Source of the DNA: Macrolepiota albuminosa
Taxonomy: Eukaryota; Basidiomycota; Agaricomycetes; Agaricales; Agaricaceae
DNA length: 64,000 nucleotides
Reading direction: 5' to 3'
Assembly: GCA_027475525.1 (NCBI GenBank)
Contig: JAMWFC010000060.1
Location: 1,240,001-1,304,000, forward strand
The position numbers and the translations under genes are program-made. The notes beneath the pieces were generated by a model, which saw nothing but the letters and a program-made list of their open reading frames with translations, was not told where the DNA came from and made no database searches. Below, in pieces: positions 34,898 to 45,868 of this stretch. The stretch's first letter is position 1. Each line of letters opens with the position of its first letter.

Positions 34898-35869
34898 TGA
34901 TGGGCTTCTGCTCAGATTGAGCACATCAAGGGACATTACAGGGCTACAGAAAACCTAAGCCATTGGTCCCTGACTAGCCTATAGTGATGAAACAGACATT
35001 CAACCACTCCACATACCTACTAGACAATACACACACATGATACTCAGAAATTTAGGAGCTATGAGGAGACAATATTGGCACAGCTATGAGAGGTAAACCT
35101 CAATCTATGCCTGACTAAATGCCAAAAAAGGGATATAATTAGGTGCTGACACCTGTCAGGACAATGCCATCAGAAACTGTAAAATCTTGACACCCAGACT
35201 TATGGAAAATTGAGAAGATAAGTAGTGCCAGCATTAGTGCCATTGACTTATGGTGTCTGTCTAGATTTTTCTGACTATAGCCCAGGCCATCCTGGCCAAT
35301 CAGAATTGTACTCAGAAAGTGAGCAGACACTTTAATTTTTACTATTATCTTGCAGTAGCCATGGCCACTGGGCTGTTACACTGTTGGTTGACATTGATAA
35401 GTCACCGTTAGCTGCAATCAGAAGATGAGGTGCTAAATTCTAGCACTCCACATGGACTTTTTCTTGAGTCATGGTAGCATATAGTATAAAAGCTAGCTAC
35501 AAACTTTGTAAATAGCAAGAGAGAAGAATTAGATCTCTCATTCCCAAGTGCTACTTGGCATTAGCCTTTTCTAGATCAAGCTCTTGTTTGAGCTTGATGC
35601 TAGATTTGTCTCAGCATTAGTGTTATTTACAGTGCCACTACAGGCACATTGCATTATGATATTTTCTTTTATTTTATGCCAGCATCAGCTTCACCACTCA
35701 CTGCCTTGCTAGGTAGCATCCAAAGTGCTAAATTCTAGTGCATTGACCTAGCTATCTTACTCAAGCACACTGGGACCCCTGCCCCAACTCTTGCACCCTT
35801 ATGCCAAGCACTGGAGACAACATCTTGAGATGTAGCAAACAGTGCACCCAACCAGAGTTGATGTCATCA
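34898..35869 (+). mobile_element. LTR A (plus), 5' LTR of Gypsy A copy 2
   Basis: It spans TGATGGGCTTCTGCTCAGAT to GTTGATGTCATCA (972 bp). Immediately downstream is TTTTGGAACCCACC, with a TGG in the position of a primer-binding site, and gag-like sequence follows, so this is a 5' LTR. A TATA-like ATAGTATAAAAGC lies at about 35481. The left flank ACTGT has no matching duplication at a 3' end that I could find, because the right-hand LTR is part of a rearranged composite. Confidence 0.7.
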
Positions 35870-37709
35870 TTTTGGAACCCACCACAAGGGTTAGTATTAG
35901 AAGGCAGAATCTTGCCAGAAACTCAAGCCCAGCAACAGCACTACCTCCCATTGAAGAGTGCTGAAGAATTTGTTACTACTGAGTCACCTCATTTACCAGG
36001 AGCACTACCAAGGCAGACACTAGATAAGAGCTAGAAGCAGCATCCAACAGCCTAGCCAAGGATTTTTTCTCTTTCTCATGACCATTCAAATATATTGCTG
36101 GTGAAAATCCTAGGGCTGTTAACCTCTTTGGAGAAGTATCCAGATCACCTTCATCAGAACCTAGTGACTCCAAGCTACTTCAGACAACTATGACAACAAT
36201 GCCAGAAACTCTTAGCAACCCTAACACTATTACAACAAACTCTGCTTCAGCAATATGCCTACAACAATAGAACCTGCGACTATTTTGTATATGCTACCCA
36301 GAAACCATTTCTCATTGCCAAAATGAGACGAAACAAAACTGCAAGAACTTTCCCAGTATTTTCAGAAATTGAAATATTGGCTACACAACTGCAACATTAC
36401 CAATCCCATGAAAATGAAGGAGTATGCTGCTAGATATGTATTATATGACACAGCAGAATGTTGGACCAGCCTAAAGGAATTCCAAGTACAATAAGTGGCA
36501 ATGCATCAAAGCCGTACACCTACAAGAAATGGAAAATGGCCATCATTTGCTTATATCCTGGTGTGGAAGAGGCTACACAATATACAGTAATGGAAATACA
36601 AAAACTAGTTCAGGACATGTTCACTATGGGAATTTATACATTAGAGATGCTATTGACTTATTATTGTGATTTTCAGCACATAGCATGTTGGCTACTAAAC
36701 AACGGAAAGCTAGACTGAAATAAGGAACAACACTTATTTCAACAAGGCATCCCTATATTGCTATGGACACAAATTGCACATCACTTGGAGATTCTAAAAC
36801 CCCAGCATCACTCAGAGGACCCCTATGACATCAAAGATATCTTTGAGGCAGGTACTTGAGTATTCAAGGGGATGGACACTGGGATCTCACTCCAGCAACC
36901 AGCCATGGATAATGCAGGAACAACACCAGTACAAGGCTCACCAACCCCTAGTGCACCTAGCAGATTTATTAAGAAGGAGGATCTGGAATAGGCAGTCCAT
37001 ATGGCAGTAGCCAACACCATGAGCAAATTGGAAACACTGATAGCTATGAGTTTTATGGTGCCAAAGACTGATATGGCTTCTGGATTATGTCACTTCTGTG
37101 ATAAACCAGGACATATGATGATGTGAGGTTGCTACAATGCCCTGAAACAATATATATGCCAAGAAAGAGTTAGATGTGGTGCTGATGGGAAAATAGTCTT
37201 ACTTTCAGGTGCTAACATTCTGACTTATGTGGATCAAAAGACCTTCTAAGGATATATTAACAAATGGCATAGATGGAATCCAGGCAACTTAGCAACTGAT
37301 AGCTTAGTGAGTACAATGTCAGTGAAAGCAGAGATGACTCCTCAGCAAGCACTTATTCATGAGATACTGCAGTTGAATGTGGTTAACAAATGACCAGCCT
37401 TTATATGGGAAGAACACATCAAAACGTTGGAGTGAGAATTAAAGTTGCTAAAGAATCAGGTATTCAATGGCATGGAGATTAGGAAGGGAAAGCAGCCATT
37501 GAAAAATTATAAGCCCACTAGCATGCCAGCTGATGCTAGTAAATCTCCAGCGCCTAGTGCCAAAAACAACATCCTTGCAGCAGACAAGACAATGGCTACT
37601 GAACCACCCCTCCATCCCTACTCAGAACTACCTGGTAACTATGCACTGCCAAACAATCAAAATTACAGAGTGCCAGACAAACCTACAGGAGGCTACCAAC
37701 TGACAGCGC
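35870..37709 (+). pseudogene. Gypsy A copy 2: gag region only (pol deleted)
   Basis: Decayed gag reading in several frames: MPSTGDNILRCSKQ upstream, SEPSDSKLLQTT (36155-36190), KPYTYKKWKMAIICLYPGVE (36511-36570), MEIQKLVQDMFTMGIYTLEM (36592-36651), CHFCDKPGHMMM-like zinc-knuckle remnant (about 37088-37125) and the Pro-rich linker ending PNNQNYRVPDKPTGGYQ. It stops where LTR A sequence begins at 37710, so no protease, RT or integrase follows. The arrangement LTR-gag-LTR resembles an internally deleted, non-autonomous derivative. TGA stops fall at expected Arg positions, for example VNK-stop-PAF at about 37391. Confidence 0.65.
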
Positions 37710-40059
37710 TGATGGGCTTCTGCTCAGATTGAGCGCATCAAGAGGCATTACAGGGCTACAGAAAAGCTAAGCTACTGGCCTCTGACTGGTCTATGACGAA
37801 GGAACAGGCACCCAAAACACCACATATACCCTACCAGCTGACACCCACACGACCATCTAGAAATCTAGACGCTATGAGGAGACACTATTGGTGCAGCTAC
37901 AGGAGGTAAATCTCAACCTACGCCTGACTAAGCACCCAAAAAGGATATCATTAGGTGCTGACACCTGCTAGGACAACACTAGCAGAAAGTGTAAAAGCTT
38001 GACACTCAGACTTATGGGAAATTGAAGAAATAAGTAGCGCTGGCATTAGCACTGTTGACTTACGGCGTCTGTCTAAGTTTTTCTGACTATAGCCTGGGCC
38101 ATCCTGGCCAATCAAAATTATACTCAGAAAGGGAGCAGATACCTTCAATGTTACTATTATCTTGCAGTAGCCATGGCCAATGGGCTGTTACCCCATTGGT
38201 TGCCATTATCCATGTGCTGGCAGTTGCCATTGACAGGTCACCATTAGCTATGATCAGAAGATGAGGTGCTAAAGTCTAGCGCTCCATATGGACTTTTTCT
38301 TAAACTGCGGTAGCATATAGTATAAAAGCTAGCTATGAACTTTTTAAATAGCAAGGAAAGAACAGAGCACATTTGGATCTCTCATTTCCAAGCACTATTC
38401 AGCTTTAGCCTTCTCTAGCGCAAGCCATTGTTCAGAGTTTGACACTGATGAGCCTGCATTGTGGCTGGCTACATATAGCACCAATACCCACACCTAATAT
38501 TGGCCCACTAGTACCACCAGAAGTGTCATGCTCTAGCACTTCCAGTGCTATTTTTCTCATATTTTTACACTAATAACTCACAGCTACAGACTTTAATTAC
38601 TCTCAGACCACTTTTTATGGCACCACTTATTCCTTGCACCACTATTGACACTTTGCCGTACCTTGCCACTTGCACTCCAAGGCTATATGTTTACACTTGG
38701 CATCAGTCAATCTGGAATAATGCTCTTAGCCAGTGGCAGCACTCACAGGATAGAATGATGAAGTATTTCTGTAACAGCATCATTATGGACCTTTTTACTA
38801 TACAATTCAATTCACCACATTTACTTACATTTCTATTAGTTCACCACCCTCTAGCAGCGCTTAACCTCTTAGCATCGGCTAACTTTCTTTACTATAAATA
38901 CCTACTTTTTGTTAGTAGTAGAGTAGTAGAGGGAATCAATTTGGCAGTAGAGATCATATCCCAACATTTTGGTCACCATATGCAACAGACTACCTTTTGT
39001 TGACCGTGTCAAGCAAGAAGACTCTGCTCTAGTTTTCTATCTCTCTCTCTCTAACGCCTTGCAACTACGGCTTGGCTTTTGTGCTTAGATCTGCTAAGCA
39101 ATCTCATTCTTTTATTATCACCTTCTAGGTGCTAACACTTAGTGCCTCTTAGCAACCTTTTCCCACACCTCTTAGTGCCCTCCTTAGTGACTTTCCCATG
39201 CTCTTAGTGCTTTCCCTTAGCAACTCTTAGCATTCTGTAGCCACATTTTGGAGCCTTATGCAAGTGCCTCCAATCACCTACTTTTCTTGCCACCAACCTC
39301 TTGCCTACCATGTGTTCTCTGGGACCTGTCTGGGACTCTCTCACACACTTAGCATGCCCAAAGCTATATTGGCTAAGTAGCTGTACTAGTGATAGTCCAT
39401 GCAGCATCCAGCTTGATTTGGGCGTCATTAACGCTAGATTCATTTCAGCATTAGCAATATCTATGGTGCCACTATGGGCACATTGTGTTACAACATTTTT
39501 CTTTTACTTAACAAACAGCATCCACTTTGTTGCTTACTGACCCACGGTGACCAACAGCGGCTCTAAATTGCCTTAGAATTATATGGGTCTGCTCACTTTT
39601 GATATAACTCTGATTGGCCAGGCTGTTTCTGGGATATTGTCAGAAATTCCTCAACAGATGCCATGAGTGCTAATGTCAGCGCTACTCATTGTATTAGATC
39701 CTGACAGGTCCAGATGTTGGGTTTTAAATATATCCTGTGCCATCATCATTGATCCCTTTAGACTTCTAATTGAAGTGCCTACTGCTGACTCCTTCTAGAA
39801 GTGATCAGAGTTTAGTTAGAGTCCCCTCCTACCATTGTGTTAGCGCTATACATTCTGAGCCTCCTTTGTCCTTGACATAGGTGAATGGAGTGTGCTGAAG
39901 GCCTGGTAACTAATAATTAGAGTAAATGGATAAGTTCTGCAATAGAGCGACAGAGCTAGGGCTGCTCTGTACCCAAACTGGTCACTAGAGTTTCCAGTGT
40001 GTCAAGTGTTGGTTGGCCTATAATGTTCCTTGACTCCTCAGTCTGAGTAGAAGCCTATC
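37710..40059. mobile_element. Inverted LTR A composite (plus half fused to minus half)
   Basis: From 37710 the sequence follows LTR A in plus orientation (TGATGGGCTTCTGCTCAGAT), with LTR C inserted at 38446-39427, and continues as LTR A to about 39538. There it switches into LTR A in minus orientation (compare 13625 onward), ending GAAGCCTATC at 40059. The outer ends are therefore inverted repeats. The pentamer AGCGC occurs on both sides (37705-37709 and 40060-40064), like a target duplication of the whole unit. A further inverted LTR start, CAAGCAGAAGCCCATCA, follows to 40087. TATA-like and promoter sequences occur in both halves. Confidence 0.6.
38446..39427 (+). mobile_element. LTR C (plus) nested in LTR A
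   Basis: A second copy of LTR C, TGATGAGCCTGCATTGTGGC to GGGCGTCA, in the opposite orientation to 8159-9118 and collinear over its whole length. It interrupts LTR A between GAGTTTGAC and AACGCTAG. The flanks TTGAC and TTAAC could be a duplication with one G-to-A difference, but the exact ends are uncertain by a few bases. Confidence 0.6.
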
Positions 40060-40149
40060 AGCGCTCAATCCAAGCAGAAGCCCATCAATAGATGTTTATT
40101 TATAACTTCATACATTGAGCCCATGTGCTGAATCACTCAACTCAGTCAG

Positions 40150-40572
40150 TATAAGAGCAATCTCTGGAGACTATGGCTTAGTCACACAGCTGGCAGAGGG
40201 AGATCCAAAGTGTATTAGAAGATATATTGACAATATTATAATAACTACTCACCTGGCAGAGGAAGATCCAAAGAAAACAAGTCTAGGAATTTTCTATGCC
40301 AGGTTGGATGCTTCTGAGGCCTTTGAAGCATGGGAAACAACTATATAGTATAACAAAACCTTAAAAACTCAAAAATTTCCTAAATAAACAAATATACAAA
40401 CAAGACAAGAAAACTCTTGCTTATGTAAGTGGTCTGGAAGCAGTGCTAAAGGGCCTACACTTGTCTGAATAGTAGCTGAAGAACCAGAGCATCTCAAAGA
40501 CTGAGAATAGTACCAACAGGTAGTGTTGAAAGAATAGAAACAGTAAAATGCAAGAATGACAGAAGAAATAAG
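40150..40572 (+). repeat. LTR D, 3'-truncated copy
   Basis: It aligns throughout with the first 430 bases of solo LTR D at 61309-61826 (shared ACACAGCTGGCAGAGGGAGA, CCAAAGTGTATTAGAA, TATGCCAGGTTGGA). It starts TATAAGAGCAATCTC and breaks off at GAAGAAATA (40572), directly followed by Gypsy A gag sequence (ATCAGAACCTAGTGACTCCA). It is therefore either cut by a rearrangement or joined to copy 3 by recombination. An unrelated 60-bp stretch separates it from the inverted LTR composite. Confidence 0.6.
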
Positions 40573-41570
40573 ATCAGAACCTAGTGACTCCAAGCTACTT
40601 CAGACAACTAATGCCTGAAATGCTTAGCAACCCTAATACTATTACAACAAACCCTACTTCAGTCAATACACCTACAACAATGGAACCTGCAACTATTTTG
40701 CATATGCCATCCAGAAACCATTTCTCATTGCCAAAATGGGATGAAACAAAACCATGAGAACTTTTCTAATATTTCTGGAAATTGGAGTATTGGCTACGTG
40801 ACTGCAACATTACCAATTCTATGCAAATGAAGGAGTATAGTGCTAGATATGTACCATACAACACAGCAGAATCTTGGACTAGCATAAAGAAATTCCAAGG
40901 TATGACAAGCGGCAATGCGCCAAGGCCATATACCTATAATAAATGGAAAATAGCCATCATTCACTTATACTCTGATGCAGAAGAGGCTATGCAATATATG
41001 GTAATAGAAATACAGAAACTAGTCCAAAACACATTTGCTAGAGGAATTTATACATTGGAAACACTATTGACTTACTATCGCAACTTTGAGTGCATTGCAC
41101 ATTGGCTACTAAACAACAGGAAGCTGTACTGAAACAAAGAACAATATCTGTTCCAACAAGGCATTTCTACATTGCTATGGATATGGATTGCATGTCGCTT
41201 GGAGATTTTAAAACTCTAGCATCATCTGGACGACCTCTATGATATTGAAGATGTCTTTGAGGCAGGTACTTGAGTATTAAAGGGAATGGACATGAAAATC
41301 CTGCTCCAGCAACCAGCCATAGATACTGCAGGAACAACACCAGTACAAGGCTTGCCAACTTCTAGCACACATAGCAGATTCATTAAGAAAGAAAACCTAA
41401 AACAGGCAGTCCATACAGCAGTAGCCAATGCCATGAGCAAATTGGAAACACTGATCTCTATGAGTTTTATGGTGCCAAGGATTAATATGGCTCCTGGATT
41501 ATGTCACTTCTGTGGTGAGCCAAGACATACTATAATGTGAGGTCACTGCATTACACTACTACACTGGAAC
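40573..41570 (+). pseudogene. Gypsy A copy 3: gag
   Basis: Readable parts: MEYWLRDCNITNSMQMKEYS and KPYTYKKW-like YTYNKWKIAIIHLYSDAEEA (about 40930-40990), IEIQKLVQNTFARGIYTLET (about 41010-41065), WLLNNRKLY, a downstream helical stretch FIKKENLKQAVHTAVANAMS (about 41380-41440), and a zinc-knuckle remnant LCHFCGEPRHTIM (about 41500-41538) with CxxC and H but the final Cys lost. It aligns with copy 2 gag. The family gag forms the particle shell and binds RNA. Confidence 0.65.
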
Positions 41571-42202
41571 AATACATATACCAAGGAAGGGTTAGATGTG
41601 GTGCTGATGGGAAAATAGTCTTACCTTCAGGTGCTAACATTCCAACTTATGTGAATCAGAAAACCTTCCAAGGATGAATCTGGACAATCTGACAACATAG
41701 CAAGTACAACTGCTGTGAAAATGAAAATGACTCCTCATCAGATGCTTATTCACAAGATACTACAGTTAAATGCAGTTAATGAATGACCAGCCCATACAAA
41801 ACCATAGTGCTAAAGATGAAACCAGTCACAAGTTTAGTGTTGGAAGAATTTCATATTAAACAACACATTATAGGCAATCCGCTAGTAACATTACTCAAAC
41901 TTGACCTGAATCCACCTATGTTTGAGCCTACAAGACAATTTACAATGGAACAACAAATGCTATTCCATCGTGCACATGATATTGGATTCTTAACAACAGC
42001 AGAGTTAGACATACTCAATGATATTATGTAAAAACACAATGAAGCATTTGTCTGAGATGACTCAGAGCAAGGCAAGCTACAAACCGATTTCTTTTTGCCA
42101 GTAGTTATTCTGACTATACCACATGTCCCATGAACAGAACATAGCTGACCTATACTGCCAGGCATAGAAGCTAAAGTTTGCCAAATCATTCACTCCAAGA
42201 TA

Positions 42203-42830
42203 GTGGCAGGCATCTATGAGCTGTTGAACTCAGCCTATTGCTCCTGGTGGTTTTGCATACTAAAGAAAGATGGGAAGCTACATATTGTTCACAGCTTGAA
42301 ACCACTAAATAAAGTTACTATTTGCCATTCAGAGGTACTGTCATTTCCAGATCACATTGCTGAATCTTTTGTAAGATGTATTTGTGGTGCTACTCTGGAT
42401 TTATACATTGGCTATGACAAGTGCTTAATTCACCCATCTTCAAGAGATCTAACAATGTTCCAGATGCCATTCAGAGTGCTACAACTGGTTATGCTACCCA
42501 TAGGATGGACTGATTCAGTGCCAATATTCTATAATGATATTACATTTATATTACAGCCTGAAATTCCTCACAATGTGCTAAGCTTCATAGACAACATTGG
42601 AATCAAGGGACTGAATGATTGGCACTTAATTAATGGCAAACCCACAATGCACCTGGAAAATCCAAATATCTAAATAGCGCTATGGAAATTCTTCCAATTG
42701 CTAAAACAAGTACTCCAGCAGATGAAGTATTGCAGCAGTACATTCTCAAGACACAAATTAGTTTTTTATGCACTGCAAGTTAAAATTTTGAGACATATTT
42801 GCATGCCCAAGGGCAGAATTTCAGAAGCAA
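42203..42830 (+). pseudogene. Gypsy A copy 3: reverse transcriptase
   Basis: A single frame of 156 codons (42203-42673) carries WWFCILKKDGKLHIVHSLKP, LDLYIGYDKCLIHPSSRDLT, FQMPFRVLQLVMLPIGWTDS and the active-site box FIDNIGIKGL (42584-42613). As in copy 1, Asn (AAC, 42593-42595) replaces the usual second Asp. The frame breaks at 42672 (TAA), and the reading continues QMKYCSSTFSRHKLVF to about 42775. It is more AT-rich than copy 1. Confidence 0.75.
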
Positions 42831-43029
42831 GCCAACTAGCACTTCTTGAGAAGTAGAGCATTTGCCATAATCTTTTCAAAGTATGCACATTTCTAGGCAT
42901 GGTTGACGTCCTACAGATGTTTATACATAACTTTGCACAACAAGCTCATGCACTAATTTGCTTAACCTAGTCAGAGGTACTGTCCAAGTTTGGTCCCAAT
43001 CAAATTAATGCCAAAAAAATTCAGTAAAG

Positions 43030-43520
43030 GTGCTACAGAAAGTGAAGCTCTTGGTACCTATTGACTATACTATGTCAGACCCTGTTATACTTACTGTCGA
43101 CACTTCCTACATTGCTATCAGGTTTTTTCTATGTCAATGTAGTAGCGACAATCACAAAATTAGACATTATAATTGCTTTGGATTCATTACCCTTAACAAC
43201 CAAGAATCATGCTATAGTCAGCCCAAACTCAAGTTGTATGGATTATTTTGAGTGTTTCAAGTACTTTGCATGTATCTTATTGAGGTTAGGAATTTGATAG
43301 TTGAAGTTGATGCATGCTAGCTACATCAAGGGCATGTTACAAAATCTGGATATCTTGCCATCTATGAGTATGAACCACTGGGTGGTAGTGATTCTAAGCT
43401 GAGCATGTAAAGAGCACTTTTCACAAACCAGATGAGTTATCATATTGATCAAGGCAACCAGGAGATGAGGCACCAGATGATAGTGACAATGACGTATTTG
43501 AGGATTGGATCGATCATTTA
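43030..43520 (+). pseudogene. Gypsy A copy 3: RNase H
   Basis: LVPIDYTMSDPVILTVDTSY (about 43051-43110) starts RNase H, followed by FFLCQCSSDNHKIRHYNCFG, ITLNNQESCYSQPKLKLYGL and, after a frame change, NLIVEVDA (about 43292-43315) and YIKGMLQNLDI. A deletion of roughly a dozen residues lies near 43385-43400. It is collinear with copy 1. Confidence 0.65.
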
Positions 43521-43967
43521 CATAGTTTTATGCATATTATTTAGCTATCAAGACTGCTACTTCAGAAGGACCGGTCAGTAGCTATTTGGCTACATTCTAT
43601 CATGCCATATCAGCCTGAACCTTATCAAGTTATGCCCACATTTTATATGGAGGATATCTATAACATTGCTAAGGTCTCTGATGTGCCAAAGATAGTAGAA
43701 GAACCCAGACCATTATGCGAAGACAGTCAGAATCTGCCATATACAGCTATTCTCTGAAGCACCAAGGCTCTGGTGGAGGATCAGCAAGTTGATCAAGTTA
43801 GGAAATGGCTAGGTGATTTGCAATGCCCACTAGTGCTTAGTGACACAGAATACACTACATTTATACAATATGTGACTACTTTCTTCCTCAATAAAGGATG
43901 ACTTTGGTAACAACATTGGAACAGAGCCCACAAGTTAGTAGTCATGCTAGATAAATGAATCAGGATT

Positions 43968-44890
43968 TTGTATGCTATGCATAATAACTTGGGGTATAGA
44001 GGTCTTTATGCCACAAGAGCAAGTTTATTGGAACAATTTTGGTGGCCTCATGTTAGTGCTAACATAGCATGGTACATTTGCACTTGTTATTTATGTCAAG
44101 TGCAGCAGACAAGACAAGTTTTGATACCTTTAACAATAGCAACTCTGGTGCCATTATTTGGGAAGATTTACATGGATATGATGCATATGCCAAAGTCAGG
44201 ATGCTACAAGTATATTATTCAGAGGAGGTGTTTGCTGGTTCATTGGCTGGACTTTTGCATGTTACAAAGAGAAAATACCAATGCTATAGCTAAGTGGCTA
44301 TTTGAAGACATGATATGTTAATGGGGAGCATTACAGGAGATTGTTATGGATAACAGACCACCAATTGTCAAAGTGCTAAATTATCTTGTGAAGAAATACA
44401 ACATACATCACATATGGGTATCTAGTTATAACAAATGTGCTAATGGCATTATAAAGCAACCACATTTTGATGTTAGACAAGCATTATTTAAGGCAGTAGA
44501 TGGATATGAGAGTTGCTGAAGTGAAGCAACATATTTAGTGTTTTGGTTGGAAAGAGTTAACTCTGTTCTATTGACTACTGATATAATAGCAAGATGTGCT
44601 ATAGACCTACAATGGCATATGAAGAATCTTGCGTGCTTAGATGAAATGGTCTTTCAGGCTAGGTGACAGGCAGCCCTTCAATTTGAGACAAAATAAAATG
44701 CTATGAAATGAGACTACAACTTTGCTATGGATACTCTAGTTTTGATGTGTAACTCCAAGATAGCAGTAACCCACAACAAAAAGATGTACCCTCAATACCT
44801 AGAATCATTGATTGTGATCTCTTAGAATAGAGGAGGCACTTATGTTCTTTGTGAGTTGGATGGATCTGTGCTATACTGAAGTTCTCAGGC
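43968..44890 (+). pseudogene. Gypsy A copy 3: integrase, first unit
   Basis: Zinc-binding part WYICTCYLCQVQQTRQVLIP (44067-44126) and core start LFGKIYMDMMHMPKSGCYKY (44154-44213). The second Asp motif reads VMDNRPPIVK (about 44342), and the Glu motif reads IIKQPHFDV (about 44449) where copy 1 has IVERPHFDV, so the catalytic Glu is lost. After VFWLERVN the block containing HPLLxADIxEATYL is deleted, and the reading resumes with LLTTDIIARCAIDLQ. The tail ends at about 44890. Confidence 0.65.
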
Positions 44891-44937
44891 AATCAACTAA
44901 GGGTGCTAAATTGTAGTGCTCAGAAATTTGGACCTAT

Positions 44938-45790
44938 GGGCCTTATGTTAGGGCTGACATAGTGTGATATATTTGCACTTGTCATTTATGCCAAGTGCAG
45001 CAGACAAGACAAGTTCTGATACCACCAGCAGTAGCAACATTGGCACCTTTGTTTGGAAAGATTTATGTGGATACAATGCATATGCCAAAGTCAGGACGTT
45101 ACAAGTATATTATTCATGGGAGGTGTTTGCTTGTTCATTTACCAGAGTTTTGCATGCTACAAAGAGAGAATACCAATGCTATAGCTAAGTGGCTATTTGA
45201 GGACATGATATGCTGATGGGGAGCATTATAGGAGATTGTTACAGATAACAGACCACTGATTGTCAAAGCACTAACTTATTTGGCAAAGAGATATAATATA
45301 CATCATATACAGGTATCAGATTATAACAAACATGCTAATGGCATTGTAGAATGACTGCATTTTGACATTAGGCAAGCATTGTTTCAGGTGGTAGATGGAG
45401 AGGAGAGTTGCTGGAGTGAAGCAACATATTCAGTATTCTAGTTGAAACAGGTTATGGTGCATAAATGAATGAGTTGTTCTCCTTGTAATACAGCTACAGG
45501 GATACACCCATTGTTACTAGTAGATATTATTGAGGCAACCTATCTGCAGCCACCACCAAACTCTATTCTATTGACTACTGATATGATAGCAAAATGCATT
45601 ATAGACCTACAATGATGCATGAAGGACCTCATGTGCTTATGTAAAACAGTCTTTCAAGCTAGGCAACAGGCAGCTCTTTAATTTGAAATGAAACATAGCA
45701 CTACAATACAAGACTACAACTTCACTACAGGCATGCTAGTATTGATGCATAACTCCAAGATAGAAGAAACAACAAATAAATTCCACACTC
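44938..45790 (+). pseudogene. Gypsy A copy 3: integrase, second (tandem) unit
   Basis: A second copy of the same integrase follows directly: QQTRQVLIPPAVATLAPLFG (44996-45055), KIYVDTMHMPKSGRYKYIIH, VTDNRPLIVKALTYL (about 45239) and IVE-stop-LHFD (about 45344, Glu present). Unlike the first unit it keeps HPLLLVDIIEATYLQPPPNS (about 45505-45564). Near-matching words (CAATCA, GTGCTAAATTGTAGTGCTC / GCACTAAACTGTAGTACCT) follow both units, at about 44898 and 45794, marking a tandem duplication of about 0.9 kb. Confidence 0.65.
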
Positions 45791-45868
45791 AAGCAATCAG
45801 CTTATGGCACTAAACTGTAGTACCTGGAAATATGGACCACTGATGAGAGATATATTGCAACAAAAATA

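Larger units (their letters stand above)
40573..45790 (+). mobile_element. Ty3/Gypsy family A, copy 3 (decayed, with duplicated integrase)
   Basis: Domain order: gag (40573-41570), an internal deletion covering protease, spacer (41783-42050), RT (42203-42830), RNase H (43030-43520), integrase with tail (43968-44890), then a second integrase with tail (about 44938-45780). It is collinear with copies 1 and 2. The 5' LTR is absent: gag abuts a truncated LTR D. No 3' LTR is recognisable. There are many frameshifts and stops, mostly TGA. Confidence 0.8.
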
